Shown here in pieces: positions 17,389 through 27,236 of a stretch of DNA of 64,000 nt. The number at the start of each line of letters is the position of its first letter. The stretch's first letter is position 1. The DNA lies in assembly GCA_016713175.1 (NCBI GenBank), contig JADJPQ010000003.1:434001-498000 (forward strand). The letters are read 5' to 3'. The notes under the pieces were generated by a model. It made no database searches and was not told where the DNA came from. It saw only the letters and a program-made list of their open reading frames with translations. Both the position numbers and the translations under genes were made by a program. This DNA comes from Planctomycetota bacterium. GTDB taxonomy: Bacteria; Planctomycetota; UBA1135; UBA2386.

Positions 17389-20300
17389 CTCGTGACCGTG
17401 ACGTTGAAATACTTCGCCGCCGGATGGTGGCAGATCACCGCCGACGTGCTCTGTTCGGGCACCAGCTGGAACTCCTCGGACAGCGACACCCCGATCCGCG
17501 ACGCCTCGAGCAGCCACAGCAGCTTGTCCTGGTCCTCGAGGTTCGGACACGCCGGATAGCCGAACGAATAGCGGCTGCCCTGGTATTTCTGTTTGAACAA
17601 ATCGTCAATGTCGGGCGCATCCTCGGCGGCGATGCCGAGCTGCTGGCGCATGCGCTTGTGCCAGTATTCGGCCAGGGCCTCGGCGCCCTCCACCGACAGG
17701 CCGTGGAAGTGCAGATACTCGTCGTAGCGGTTCTCGCGGAACAGCCGTTCGCTCTCGCGCGTCGCGACCGCCCCCATCGTCACCAGCGACAGGCCGACGA
17801 CATCGAGTTCGCCGCCCTTCTTGCGGAAGAAGTCCGACAGACACAACCGACGCCCACCGGGCTGGCGCGGGAAGTCGAAGCGACACAGTTCGCGCGTGCG
17901 GCTGCGCGGATCGAGGATCACCAGCGCGTTGCGATCGGTGTAGCACGGCCACCAGCCGTAGACGACGCGCGGCTCGAGCGTGCGGTCCTGCCGGACCTTG
18001 GCCACCATCTCCTTGAACCGTGGATCCACCGTCGCCGCGACGAACTTCGTGTACTCCTCTTCGCTGCGCTTGCCCTGCCGGTACTGCCACTGCAGCCGAT
18101 AGAGCGCCTTCTTGTTGACGTACTGCAGCACGGTGCCGAGGTCGAGTTCTTCGGTCGACACGACGTTGGCACCCCAGAACGGCGGCGTCGGCACGGTCGG
18201 CGACGGCGGCACACCGCTGTCCGCATACTCGGTGAACGCGTGCTCGAGCAGCTTCTCCTTCTCCGCGCGCGTGAGCCGGCGGTGCGAGACCACGCGCTCC
18301 TGGGGCTTTGGCGACTCGGTGACCGTCTTCGCCTTCGCGCGCCCGGTCAGCTCGTCCATGATGTGCAGACCGGAGAACGCGTCGGCGCCGTAGTAGACCG
18401 GCCCGGTCGTGTAGGCCTGGCGCAGGTCGTTCTCGACATAGTGACGATTGAGCGCCGCGCCGCCGCAGATCACCGGCGTGGCGATGCCGCGCTGGCTCAT
18501 CAGCTCGAGGTTCTCCTTCATCACCACGGTCGACTTGACCAGCAGGCCGCTCATGCCGACGGCGTTGGCCTGGTGCGTGCGTGCGGCCTCCAGGATCTGC
18601 TCGACCGGCACCTTGATGCCGAGGTTGACGACCTTGTAGCCGTTGTTGCTGACGACGATGTCGACCAGGTTCTTGCCGATGTCGTGCACGTCGCCGCGCA
18701 CGGTCGCGATCACCAGCGTGCCCTTCTCCTCGCCGGCGACCTTGGCCATGAAGGTCTGCAGGTAGCCGACCGCCGACTTCATCGCCTCGGCCGACTGCAG
18801 CACGAACGGCAACTGCATCTCGCCGCTGCCGAACAGTTCGCCGACGACCTTCATGCCATCGAGCAGGATCTCGTTGATGATCTCCAGCGGCTTGTACTTC
18901 TGCAGCGCCTCGTCGAGGTGCTTCTCGATGTGGATCTTGTTGCCATCGATGATCCGGCGCTTCAACCGTTCTTCGACCGGCAGCGCGTTCTCGTCGGTGC
19001 CGCGGCCGGTGTCGATCCGCTTGGCGCCCTGGAAGCGCTCGATGAACTTGAACAGCGGGTCGTAGCCGGGCTGCCGGCGATCCCAGATCAGGTCCAGCGT
19101 CACCTGGCGATCCTCGTCCGACAGCTTGTGGATCGGGATGATCTTGCTGGCGTGCACGATCGCCGAAGTCAGACCGTGCCGGATCGCCTCGGCCAGATAG
19201 ACCGAGTTCAGGATCTGCCGCGGATACGGATCGAGGCCGAAGCTGATGTTCGACAGGCCGAGGATCGTCCGCACGCCGGGCATCTGCTGCTGGATCAGCT
19301 CGATGCCCTTCAGGGTCTGGATGCCGGCATCGCGCGACGCTTCGTCGCCGGAACCGATCGTGAACGTCAGCGGATCGAAGATCAGGTCACCCGGGCGCAG
19401 ACCATGCCGGTTGACGACGATGTCGTAGAGCCGCTTCGCCACCGCCAGCTTGCGGTCGGCGGTCTTGGCCATGCCATCCTCGTCGATCGTCAACGCGACG
19501 AACGCGGCGCCGTAGCGACGGGCGAGCCGACACAGCTTGTCGGCGCGTTCCTCGCCGTCCTCGAGGTTGATCGAGTTGATGATCGCGCGGCCGGGCACGA
19601 CCTTCAGCGCCGCCTCGACGACGTCGAGCTGCGTGCTGTCGATCATGATCGGCGCCGTCACCTTGGTGACCATCGCCGTCAGCAGCTTCGTCATGTCGGC
19701 GACTTCATCGCGACCGACGTAGGCGGTGCAGACGTCGAGCACGTGCGAGCCTTCGTGCACCTGCTCCTTGGCCATCTGCAGCATGCCCTCGGTGTCACCG
19801 GCGAGCATCAGCTCGCGGAACTTCTTGCTGCCGTTGGCATTGGTCCGCTCGCCGACGATCAGCGGACCGGAGTCCTGATCCAGCGGCACCGAGTGGAACA
19901 GGGAGGCGAGCTGCGGCTGGTAGTCGTTCGGCCGCTCCACCGGACGCAGCTTGTGCGTGGCCTCATACATCGCTCGGACGTGCTCTGGGCCCGTGCCACA
20001 GCAACCGCCGACGACGCCGATGCCGAACTCGGTGACGAACCGCGCCTGGAAGCGCGCCAGCTCTGCCGGCGTCAGGTCGTAGACCGCCTTGCCGCCGACG
20101 TTGCGCGGCAGGCCGGCGTTGGGCATCACCATCACCGTGCGGGTCGTGTGCTTGCCCAGGTGACGCACCGACTCCTGCATCAGGTCGGGGCCAGTCGCGC
20201 AATTGAGCCCGACGACGTCGACCGGCAGTTCTTCCAGCGTGGTCAGCGCGGCGGCGATGTCGCTGCCGACCAGCATCGTGCCGGTGGTCTCGATCGTCAC

Positions 20301-20900
20301 GGTGCAGAAGATCGGCACTTCGCGACCGGCAGCCTCCATCGCGTCGCGCGCGGCGAGGATCGCCAGCTTGACCTGCAGCAGGTCCTGGCAGGTCTCGATG
20401 TTCAGGCAATCGACGCCGCCGACGATCAGGCCATGGCAGTAGATCTTGTACGCGGCATGCAGCTCGTCGGGCGAGATGTGGCCCAGCGTCACCAGCTTGG
20501 TGCCCGGACCAACCGACCCCGACACGAATCGCGGCCGTTCCTTGGTGCTGAAGCGATCGGCAACCTTGCGTGCGACCTGGGCGCCGAGCTGGTTCAGCTC
20601 GAACGCACGGTCGGCAAGGCCATATTCGGCAAGCACATAGGGCATGCCGCCGAACGTGTTGGTCTCGACGACGTCGGCGCCGGCTTCGAAGTAGCGGGCA
20701 TGGATCGAATCGACGACGTCCGGCCTGGTCTGCACCAGGATCTCATTGCAGCCCTCGAGGTCGGCGAAGTCGGCCAGCGTCAGGTTGGCGGCCTGCAGCT
20801 GCGTGCCCATCGCGCCGTCGAACACGAGCACTCGGTCGCGGAGGACACGCAGGATGGGGAACTGATCGAGGCGTGCCTTGGGGTCGAAGCGACGGGTCAT
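17385..20900 (-). CDS. metH: Cobalamin-dependent methionine synthase
   Basis: A 1171-residue full-length MetH, which transfers the methyl group of 5-methyltetrahydrofolate via cobalamin to homocysteine. Four modules are in order. The homocysteine domain (about 15-320) has the zinc cysteines C234 (GLNCATGP) and C300/C301 (GGCCGTG). The pterin-binding domain (about 345-620) has VGERTNANGSKKF and INSINLEDG. The B12 domain (about 640-880) has the axial-ligand motif DVHDIGKN (D737-x-H739-x-x-G742). The reactivation domain (about 900-1171) ends with the SAM-binding RYSFGYPACPNLEDQ. The ATG at 20900 matches the family N-terminus; the frame extends to 21155 without homology. It is slightly shorter than the E. 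coli enzyme. I see no recognisable cobalamin or SAM riboswitch in the 120 bp upstream. Confidence 0.97.
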   Translation of the reverse strand: MTRRFDPKARLDQFPILRVLRDRVLVFDGAMGTQLQAANLTLADFADLEGCNEILVQTRPDVVDSIHARYFEAGADVVETNTFGGMPYVLAEYGLADRAFELNQLGAQVARKVADRFSTKERPRFVSGSVGPGTKLVTLGHISPDELHAAYKIYCHGLIVGGVDCLNIETCQDLLQVKLAILAARDAMEAAGREVPIFCTVTIETTGTMLVGSDIAAALTTLEELPVDVVGLNCATGPDLMQESVRHLGKHTTRTVMVMPNAGLPRNVGGKAVYDLTPAELARFQARFVTEFGIGVVGGCCGTGPEHVRAMYEATHKLRPVERPNDYQPQLASLFHSVPLDQDSGPLIVGERTNANGSKKFRELMLAGDTEGMLQMAKEQVHEGSHVLDVCTAYVGRDEVADMTKLLTAMVTKVTAPIMIDSTQLDVVEAALKVVPGRAIINSINLEDGEERADKLCRLARRYGAAFVALTIDEDGMAKTADRKLAVAKRLYDIVVNRHGLRPGDLIFDPLTFTIGSGDEASRDAGIQTLKGIELIQQQMPGVRTILGLSNISFGLDPYPRQILNSVYLAEAIRHGLTSAIVHASKIIPIHKLSDEDRQVTLDLIWDRRQPGYDPLFKFIERFQGAKRIDTGRGTDENALPVEERLKRRIIDGNKIHIEKHLDEALQKYKPLEIINEILLDGMKVVGELFGSGEMQLPFVLQSAEAMKSAVGYLQTFMAKVAGEEKGTLVIATVRGDVHDIGKNLVDIVVSNNGYKVVNLGIKVPVEQILEAARTHQANAVGMSGLLVKSTVVMKENLELMSQRGIATPVICGGAALNRHYVENDLRQAYTTGPVYYGADAFSGLHIMDELTGRAKAKTVTESPKPQERVVSHRRLTRAEKEKLLEHAFTEYADSGVPPSPTVPTPPFWGANVVSTEELDLGTVLQYVNKKALYRLQWQYRQGKRSEEEYTKFVAATVDPRFKEMVAKVRQDRTLEPRVVYGWWPCYTDRNALVILDPRSRTRELCRFDFPRQPGGRRLCLSDFFRKKGGELDVVGLSLVTMGAVATRESERLFRENRYDEYLHFHGLSVEGAEALAEYWHKRMRQQLGIAAEDAPDIDDLFKQKYQGSRYSFGYPACPNLEDQDKLLWLLEASRIGVSLSEEFQLVPEQSTSAVICHHPAAKYFNVTVTS

Positions 20901-21024
20901 GGGGCGGTTTTCGGGCGACGGATGATACCGCCATCGGCCCAGGCGTCGGCCTGCCGCGACCGGAATCCGGAACACGAACCGACAACCGTCACCAGCGCGC
21001 GGTCGGCCGCAACCGCTGCGGGCA

Positions 21025-22359
21025 TCAGCCGCGGATCTTGCCGCGCAGCACCTCGAGCGCCTTGGCCAGGATCGGGTCGCCGCGTTCGAAATCGCCGTCC
21101 TTGACCTCGACTGGCACATCCGGCGCCAGCCCTTGGCCCTCGAAGCAGGTGCCATCGAGCCGCAGATCCTGCCAGCGAGGAATGAAGATCGTCACGCCGT
21201 TGCCGAGTTCGGCCGGCCGCGGGTTGCCGCTGCTGCCGAACGTCGGCTGCCCCACCGACGTGCAGTCCCTTGCCTGCTCGAGCATCATCACGAACGATTC
21301 GTTGCTGCTCATCACGTAGCGACTGGTCAGCACCGCGATCGGACCGCCAAACCGCCGGTTCTCGTCGTTGCCAGTGACCGTGCGGTCGAAGACCTTGCCG
21401 AAGCCGTTCTTGCCGGCGCGTTCGCGATAGCGGTTCCTGGCGTAGACCTTGGTCCCCTCGACAAACCACGCCGCGACTTTCTGCGCCATGCCTTCGTCGC
21501 CGCCGGCGTTGGGCCGAACATCGATCACCATCGCCTTGCAGTCGAGCATGCCGGTCAACGCCTGCTCGATGGCCGGCAGGTCGAGGTCCGACCGCCACGA
21601 TGCGATCAGCAGATAGCCGATGTCGTCGTCGGTGCGGCCGGCGAGCACCTGTTCGGCCACCTTGCTGGCCTTGACGTAGTCGGCAAGCCGCTGCGCCGAG
21701 AACAGCGGGTCGATCGCACGCGAACCAGTGCCCCAGGTCCGCTCGCCGATCTTCAGCGACAGATGCAGATCCTCGGTCGGCTGCAGCGCCGTCGCCGCTG
21801 CCGCCGCCCACGCCTGGTCGGTCTTGCTGGCCAGCAGCACCGGCGTGGCCGCCTTCTCGAGCTTCGCCCAATCACGCACGCGCAGATCGCGATGCGAATA
21901 GTGCTCGGCGAGTTCCTGCCACAGTCGCTTCGTCGCGGCCTGGTTGCGCGCCTTCTGCGCCTTCTGGTCCGGCAATTCGAGCGGCAACGTGGTGAACGAC
22001 CAGGGCACCGGCACCAGCGGCACGCCGGCCGCGCTGCGGAAGTTCTTCGCCGCGGGACAGTTCAAGCCCAGGCTGTAGTCGTGATCGGGTTCGAGTTCGA
22101 CCGTGACGACCAGGGTCCGTTCGTCCCGCCAGGCCGGCTTGCCGGCGATCTTCGGGAACTGCGGGCCGCCGCCACACAACGACCAGCCGGTCTGGCTCAT
22201 CGCCTGGTCGAACACCACGATCAGCTCCTTGCTGGTCTTGGCGTCGACACTGGCAGAGAGATGCGGCGGGGTCACCGAGACGACCCTGGGCGCTGTCTGC
22301 GCCATCAGCATCGCCGTGCAGCAACCGGAGAACGCCAACAACAGGTGTGTCTTGCCCAT
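21025..22359 (-). CDS. Secreted S41-family peptidase with N-terminal Ig-like domain
   Basis: A 444-residue exported protein starting at the ATG at 22359 (MGKTHLLLAFSGCCTAMLMAQ signal peptide). Residues about 25-125 look like a bacterial Ig-like (Big_5/SbsA) domain: SVTPPHLSASVDAKTSKELI, VFDQAMS and DYSLGLNCPAAKNF. The second half is an S41/tail-specific-protease core: IDVRPNAGGDEGMAQKVAAWF is the typical post-strand glycine turn, PIAVLTSRYVMSSNESFVMM carries the likely nucleophile Ser in SNES, and GQPTFGSSGNP follows. There is no PDZ domain. It belongs to the group of S41-like proteins with peptidase or retinol-binding-like folds, so proteolysis is probable but not certain. It lies upstream of metH on the same strand with a 124-bp gap. 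Confidence 0.82.
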   Translation of the reverse strand: MGKTHLLLAFSGCCTAMLMAQTAPRVVSVTPPHLSASVDAKTSKELIVVFDQAMSQTGWSLCGGGPQFPKIAGKPAWRDERTLVVTVELEPDHDYSLGLNCPAAKNFRSAAGVPLVPVPWSFTTLPLELPDQKAQKARNQAATKRLWQELAEHYSHRDLRVRDWAKLEKAATPVLLASKTDQAWAAAAATALQPTEDLHLSLKIGERTWGTGSRAIDPLFSAQRLADYVKASKVAEQVLAGRTDDDIGYLLIASWRSDLDLPAIEQALTGMLDCKAMVIDVRPNAGGDEGMAQKVAAWFVEGTKVYARNRYRERAGKNGFGKVFDRTVTGNDENRRFGGPIAVLTSRYVMSSNESFVMMLEQARDCTSVGQPTFGSSGNPRPAELGNGVTIFIPRWQDLRLDGTCFEGQGLAPDVPVEVKDGDFERGDPILAKALEVLRGKIRG

Positions 22360-22542
22360 GACGCCATCGTAGCCGGACACGCGACGATGATCCGTTCTGC
22401 TGTCACACCGCCAACGCGTTCACGCCGATCTCGTTCGTCAACACCTACGCGCACGACGGCCAGAGCTCGCGGGTGGTCGACATCCAGAAGGTCGTCCGAC
22501 CGAGCGCTTCACCAATGTCGCCGCCTGCTTCGTCAACAGCGA

Positions 22543-23778
22543 TCAGCCGTGACGATGGCCCTGGCGCCCCGAATCCGGCTCGACATCGAGCGGCGGCGGC
22601 ACCAGCACACCGGCGACCAGCAGGCCGGCGACGATCGCGCCGCCGACCAGCAACATCTGGAACGCCAGCTGCACGCCGGCGGTGAAGTCCTGCTGCAGGG
22701 CCGTGGTCAGGCCCCGGAAACCGAGGCTGCCGGGCACCAGCAGCAGCAGGCCCGGTGTACGCATCGTCGCCGCCGGCCGGCGCTGCCAACGCGCATACAG
22801 GTTGGCGGCGGCGGCGACGCACAGGGCGCCGACGAAGGCACCGAGTTCGCGTTCGAACCACAAGGCGCCCAGGCGCGAACCGGCGAAGCCGATGGTCACC
22901 GCCAGCAACACCCACGGCAGTTGCGCGCGCGCGGCCCGCAGCAGCGCGCCAAAGCCGAGCCCGGCGGCCAACAGCGCCGGCCACTGCCAGCCAGCGTGCA
23001 TTGCCTCCGGCTCGGCCGCGACGGCGTCGCCGCAGATCAGTTCGCCGACCCGATCGCCGAGACCGACGCCGACCGCCATCGTCAACAGCACGGCGACCGC
23101 ACCGAGCAACCGCGCACTGCCGGCCGACAGATGTCGCATCGACAGCTCCGCCAGCGCGGTCGTGAACATCAGGCCCGGCAGCAGCACGATGATCGCCCCG
23201 ATCGTCGTGATCGAGATGTTCAGCGGCCCGACCAGCGCGGCGCCGACGTGCACCGCGAATGCCGCCAGGGCGCACGCGGCGGGCTCGAACACCCGTTCCA
23301 GCACTGGCCGCTGCCGCACCAGCCAGGCGAACGCGCCGAGCAGCACGCCGACGGCGAACGCGACCCCGATCTCGACGAAGCCCCCTCCGAGGAACGTGCA
23401 GGCGGCGGCGCTCGCCAACCCTTGCGCCGGAATCACCACGCGATCCCCGCCGGTCGGCGGGGCGGCGACGATCGCCTGCACGCGCGCGGTTCCCGTCTCG
23501 GCATCCACCGCGCCCTGCATCACCGCATCACGGACCGCGTACAGTTCGGCCAGCCGGCCGAGATCCTGGTTGCCCGGCGTCACGCGCTGCAGTTCGGTAT
23601 CCGGCCGCTGCCCCACCGGGCCGATCGCCGCGAAGATGCCGGTCGGCGTCGCAAAGAACCGCCCATGCAGGCCAAACCGCCGGCAACAGGCATCCATCGC
23701 GTCCTCGACGCGGTAGGCGGGGCTGCCGAGCGCGTGCAGCGCGCGGCCGAGTTCGAGCACGAACGACGATGCGGGCAC
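22543..23778 (-). CDS. Threonine/serine exporter (ThrE/DUF1212 family)
   Basis: A 411-residue inner-membrane transporter starting with GTG at 23778. The soluble N-terminal part (about 1-120) includes ALGSPAYRVEDAMDACC and GRFFATPTGIFAAIG, typical of the ThrE N-terminal domain, whose RxE-type motif is thought to be catalytic or gating. About ten hydrophobic helices follow, for example GVAFAVGVLLGAFAWLV, ISITTIGAIIVLLPGLMF and LLLLVPGSLGFRGL; the last is the conserved ThrE_2-type segment. The protein therefore fuses both ThrE halves that are separate genes in some bacteria. It would export threonine/serine or related small amino acids. Neighbouring genes do not hint at the substrate. It is divergent from the hydrolase at 23980. 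Confidence 0.88.
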   Translation of the reverse strand: MPASSFVLELGRALHALGSPAYRVEDAMDACCRRFGLHGRFFATPTGIFAAIGPVGQRPDTELQRVTPGNQDLGRLAELYAVRDAVMQGAVDAETGTARVQAIVAAPPTGGDRVVIPAQGLASAAACTFLGGGFVEIGVAFAVGVLLGAFAWLVRQRPVLERVFEPAACALAAFAVHVGAALVGPLNISITTIGAIIVLLPGLMFTTALAELSMRHLSAGSARLLGAVAVLLTMAVGVGLGDRVGELICGDAVAAEPEAMHAGWQWPALLAAGLGFGALLRAARAQLPWVLLAVTIGFAGSRLGALWFERELGAFVGALCVAAAANLYARWQRRPAATMRTPGLLLLVPGSLGFRGLTTALQQDFTAGVQLAFQMLLVGGAIVAGLLVAGVLVPPPLDVEPDSGRQGHRHG

Positions 23779-23979
23779 CGGACGGGAGGCTATCCGACCG
23801 GATCAGCGGATGTCGAACCGCGCGCCGCGGGTCGGTCTGCCGTGGTCCGGCGCCAGCGGCTTGATCGGCGGCCGCCGCGCCGAGGCCAGGCGAGGATGTT
23901 GTCGGGGCGGATGCCGTGCCCTCGCGCGATTCCGCCCCCTGATCGAACGGCAATCGCCGCGACTTCGCTGTCCCATGAG

Positions 23980-26622
23980 ATGAAGCTCCTGCCCATCGCG
24001 TCCCTGACGATCACCTGCGTCGCGCCAGCCCAGGTGGTTTCCTATCACGCCGTAACGTCGGCGTCGCACCAGGCGCAGTTCACCCAGTTGAGCGGCCAGG
24101 GCTACCGGCTGACCAGCCTGGCGGTATCCGGCGGACTTTCGGCGCCGCGATATACGGCGGTCTGGCGCAGCTCCCGAGCGGGCGCTGCCTGGGTCGCAAC
24201 CCACGACCAGTCTTCCGCCGGCTATTCGGCCTGGCGCACGGCGCAGATCGCGGCGGGCTACCGCCCCGAGATCATCACCGCTGCCGGCAACGGCGCCGAC
24301 ACGGTGTTCGCCGCGGTGTTCGTCCGCGACGGCGCGACCGTTCGCCACGACCACGACTACTCTCAGGTGCAGTTCGCCACCGCGGTAGAAGCCGCGCACG
24401 ACGACGGCTACATCCCGGTCAGCATCGACGTTCACGGCACCGCCACGTTGCCGCTCTACAGCTGCGTGTTCGAGCCGAACACGTTCGGCACCGGCTGGGG
24501 CGTTCAGATCGACGCCACGCACGCCGAATGGGTCGAGACCTACGACGGCCACACCGAGGCCGAACACCGCCTCGCGTGCGTCGGCATGTCGGAGCATCAG
24601 TCGTACATCTCGGCGTGGCACGACGACCGGATGGGCCTGCTCGCCGTGCGCAGCAACTACACGACCGCCGGCTTCGACACGCAGGTCTCGTCGCTCGGCA
24701 ACGCCGGTTACGACCTCTATTGCGTGGCGGCCGGCGGCACCGGCGCGGCGCTCCGTCATGCCGGTGGCTTCGCGACGCTGTCCGGCATCCAGGGGCGCAC
24801 GTTGACCACCACCGGTGCGGCGAATCCGACGTTCGCCGTGATCGACACGTACATGCGGTCGCACATCCAGGCCGAAGGCGTCCGCGCCGCCTCGATCGCG
24901 ATCACCAAGGACGGCCGCCTGGTCTACGCACGCGGCTACACCTGGGCGGAATCCGGCTATCCGATCACGCAGCCGACCAGCAACTTCCGGATCGCCAGCC
25001 TCGCGAAGGTCCCGACCGCAGTCGCGATCCACAAGCTGATGGAACAGCAGCCCGGCGCGCTGAGCTATTCCTCGCGGCCGGCGACGCTGCTGAGCATCCC
25101 CGCCGATCCGACCGGCGACGCCAACTTCCCCTTCGTCACCGTGCAGCAGTGCCTCGAATACCGCGCCGGCCTGCCGCGCAACTACTCGCCCGCCACGATC
25201 GCCGACTGGTATTACGGTCGTCTCAGCCTGCCGACGATCCTGCCCGCAGCGCGTTCGATGGGTGAACGCTGGTTGGCGTCGGAGGATCTGCTGTTCACGC
25301 CCGGGCAGTACTGCAACTACTCCAACCCCGGGCACTTCCTGCTCGGTCAGGTCGTCGAGCAGATCGCCGGCACGTCGACGCAGAACTACCTGCACACCAA
25401 CATCTACGCGCCGCTCGGCATTACGCGGCCGCGCGTCGCTGGCTCGTTGCGCAGCCAGCTGGTCACCGGTGAGATCCTGTCGCACGAACGCCGACTGGAA
25501 CTGGAGCCCAGCGAACTGCACACGGATCGGCGCCGGCTGGCGCCGCAGTACGCCGCCGACCTCGCGTTCAAGAACGCCTCGGGTGGCACGGTGTTCTCGA
25601 CGGTCGACTACGTGCGCATGCTGACCGGCCTGTTCGACCTCGGCAGCAACAGCCCGGTCGTCACCACCGCGACGCGCAACCTGATGCTGCAGCGCCGCAA
25701 CTACACGCCGTATCCGATCGGCAACGATGGTCTGTCCGACGTGACGCCGCTGAGCATGTCGTGGAACCTGCGCGGCAACGGCGTCCACGCCTACCAGAAG
25801 GGCGGCTCCCTCGGCAGCGCGTCGACCAACTGCGTCTGGCGCAGCGACGGCATCGCGTTCGCGGTGTTCTTCAACCGCGGCAGCGCGGGCGCCGACCTGG
25901 ACGGCATCAACATGGTTCTCGACGGCATCACCTCCTGGCCGAACGGCGACCTGTTCCCCAGCTACGGCCTGCCGACCTTCCCGCTGGCGCCGGAGGTCAC
26001 GGCCATCAGCCCGGGCTCGCTGGGCAACGTCGGCAACACGCCGTTCGTGGTCACCGGCCGCTGGCTCGACACGGTGACATCGGTGTCGTTCGGCAGCAGG
26101 ACGATCACGTCGCAGTCGCCGACGCAGTGGCAGAACGGCTACTTCGTGCGCATCGATCCGAGCACGCTCGAGGTCCATCCGCCGCAGAACCTGCAGCCCG
26201 GCCTGTTCACGATGCGGCTGCACAACAGCAACGGTGCCAGCGCCGCCGAGTTGCTCAGCCTGACGGCGAACGTCGGGTTCGTGCTGGCGGCGCCGGAGTC
26301 GGTCAACAACGGCCAGAACTTCGCGGTGATCGCCAGTCGCGGCATGATGACGCCCAGCGCTCTGGCGGTGTTCGCCTTCAGCTACTCGCAGTCGCCTTCC
26401 ATCGCGCCGGGCATCGTCGCGCTCGGCATCGGCGCGCAGTTCAGCGACCTGATCGTGTCGTCGAGCGTCGGCTTCGACGCGACCAAGCGCACGGCGCTGC
26501 TGGCATTGCCGCCGCTGCCGCCGGGCGCGCCGATCTACGCGCAGACCGCCGCGTTCGACCCGGGGTCGATCAACCCGCTGCCGCTGCAGACGACCAACGT
26601 GCGCCGCATCACGCTGCAGTAG
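23980..26622 (+). CDS. Secreted serine hydrolase: tandem-repeat N-terminus, beta-lactamase fold, IPT/TIG domain
   Basis: An 880-residue exported protein with a signal peptide at the ATG at 23980 (MKLLPIASLTITCVAPAQ). Residues about 20-270 hold about five short tandem repeats (QLSGQGYRLTSLAVSG, IAAGYRPEIITAAGNG, AHDDGYIPVSIDVHG, LGNAGYDLYCVAAGG) like the BTRD1 repeats found in polyglycine hydrolases. Residues about 285-640 are a class-C beta-lactamase/esterase fold with SxxK at S340-K343 (SLAK) and YSN in QYCNYSNPGHF. An IPT/TIG-like Ig domain follows (VTAISPGSLGNVGNTPFVVTG). The combination of repeats and hydrolase resembles fungal and bacterial polyglycine hydrolases, but activity here is an inference. 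The open frame extends far upstream to 21133 only as an antisense shadow. Confidence 0.88.
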   Translation: MKLLPIASLTITCVAPAQVVSYHAVTSASHQAQFTQLSGQGYRLTSLAVSGGLSAPRYTAVWRSSRAGAAWVATHDQSSAGYSAWRTAQIAAGYRPEIITAAGNGADTVFAAVFVRDGATVRHDHDYSQVQFATAVEAAHDDGYIPVSIDVHGTATLPLYSCVFEPNTFGTGWGVQIDATHAEWVETYDGHTEAEHRLACVGMSEHQSYISAWHDDRMGLLAVRSNYTTAGFDTQVSSLGNAGYDLYCVAAGGTGAALRHAGGFATLSGIQGRTLTTTGAANPTFAVIDTYMRSHIQAEGVRAASIAITKDGRLVYARGYTWAESGYPITQPTSNFRIASLAKVPTAVAIHKLMEQQPGALSYSSRPATLLSIPADPTGDANFPFVTVQQCLEYRAGLPRNYSPATIADWYYGRLSLPTILPAARSMGERWLASEDLLFTPGQYCNYSNPGHFLLGQVVEQIAGTSTQNYLHTNIYAPLGITRPRVAGSLRSQLVTGEILSHERRLELEPSELHTDRRRLAPQYAADLAFKNASGGTVFSTVDYVRMLTGLFDLGSNSPVVTTATRNLMLQRRNYTPYPIGNDGLSDVTPLSMSWNLRGNGVHAYQKGGSLGSASTNCVWRSDGIAFAVFFNRGSAGADLDGINMVLDGITSWPNGDLFPSYGLPTFPLAPEVTAISPGSLGNVGNTPFVVTGRWLDTVTSVSFGSRTITSQSPTQWQNGYFVRIDPSTLEVHPPQNLQPGLFTMRLHNSNGASAAELLSLTANVGFVLAAPESVNNGQNFAVIASRGMMTPSALAVFAFSYSQSPSIAPGIVALGIGAQFSDLIVSSSVGFDATKRTALLALPPLPPGAPIYAQTAAFDPGSINPLPLQTTNVRRITLQ

Positions 26623-26654
26623 GGCCGCGGCGAACGCGCCACTACGCTGCGCGC

Positions 26655-27236
26655 ATGACCATGTCGGTCGTAAACGCAGCCGCACAGCCGCTCACGCCGT
26701 GGAAGAACGGCGGTGGCAGCACGCGGCAGGTGGCGATCGATCCGCCGGAGGCGACGGTCGCGACCGGGTTCCGCTGGCGGGTCTCGATCGCGCGCGTCGG
26801 CGTCGATGGGCCGTTCTCGCTGTTTCCAGGGATCGATCGTTCGTTGTGGCTGCTGTCCGGGACGGGGATGGAACTTGATGTCGACGGCGAGATCGTGCGG
26901 CTCGACCGGCGGTTGCAGCGGTTCGACTTCGCCGGCGAGACGGCGATCGCGGCGCGGCTGATCGATGGGCCGACCGAGGATCTGAACGTCATGGTGGCGC
27001 GCGGCATGGCGTGGTCGGCGACGATCGTGGACGTTCGGGCCGGCGAACCGCGCGAACTGGGGTTGGCCGACGGCGACCACGTCGTGCTCGCGATCGATGG
27101 CCAGGTGCGGGTCGGCGAGCACGAGTTGTCGCCGGGGGACGCGCTGCGCGTCAGGACGGCGCACGGCGAGGCGATCGGCGTTCACCCGGCGACCGCCGCG
27201 ACCTTGTTGGTCGCGAGCTTCTCCTGCTCGTCCTAG
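26655..27236 (+). CDS. hutD: HutD family protein
   Basis: A 193-residue HutD/Ves-type bicupin-like protein. Recognisable segments are LTPWKNGGGSTRQVAI near the N-terminus, FRWRVSIARVGVDGPFSLFPG, IDRSLWLLSGTGMEL, FDFAGETAIAARLIDGPTEDLNVM and the late FASFSCSS-like tail. HutD is associated with histidine utilisation regulation, where it is thought to bind formylglutamate or urocanate, but no other hut gene is in the window. The ATG at 26655 is used; an in-frame ATG at 26661 is equally good. It overlaps the 3' end of fliN by 4 bp (convergent). A shared bidirectional end signal is not visible. Confidence 0.88.
   Translation: MTMSVVNAAAQPLTPWKNGGGSTRQVAIDPPEATVATGFRWRVSIARVGVDGPFSLFPGIDRSLWLLSGTGMELDVDGEIVRLDRRLQRFDFAGETAIAARLIDGPTEDLNVMVARGMAWSATIVDVRAGEPRELGLADGDHVVLAIDGQVRVGEHELSPGDALRVRTAHGEAIGVHPATAATLLVASFSCSS

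Noticed and set aside
16929..21104. A 1391-codon open frame on the plus strand
   Set aside because: It is exactly antisense to metH and PhyH and has no family resemblance. High GC makes long antisense frames common here.
22381..22542. Short plus-strand frame that could be a gene fragment
   Set aside because: The reading is brief and I recognise no domain; not enough to call a remnant.
21133..23979. Upstream extension of the hydrolase frame by 949 codons
   Set aside because: This part is antisense to the S41 peptidase and ThrE genes. The signal peptide at 23980 marks the real start.
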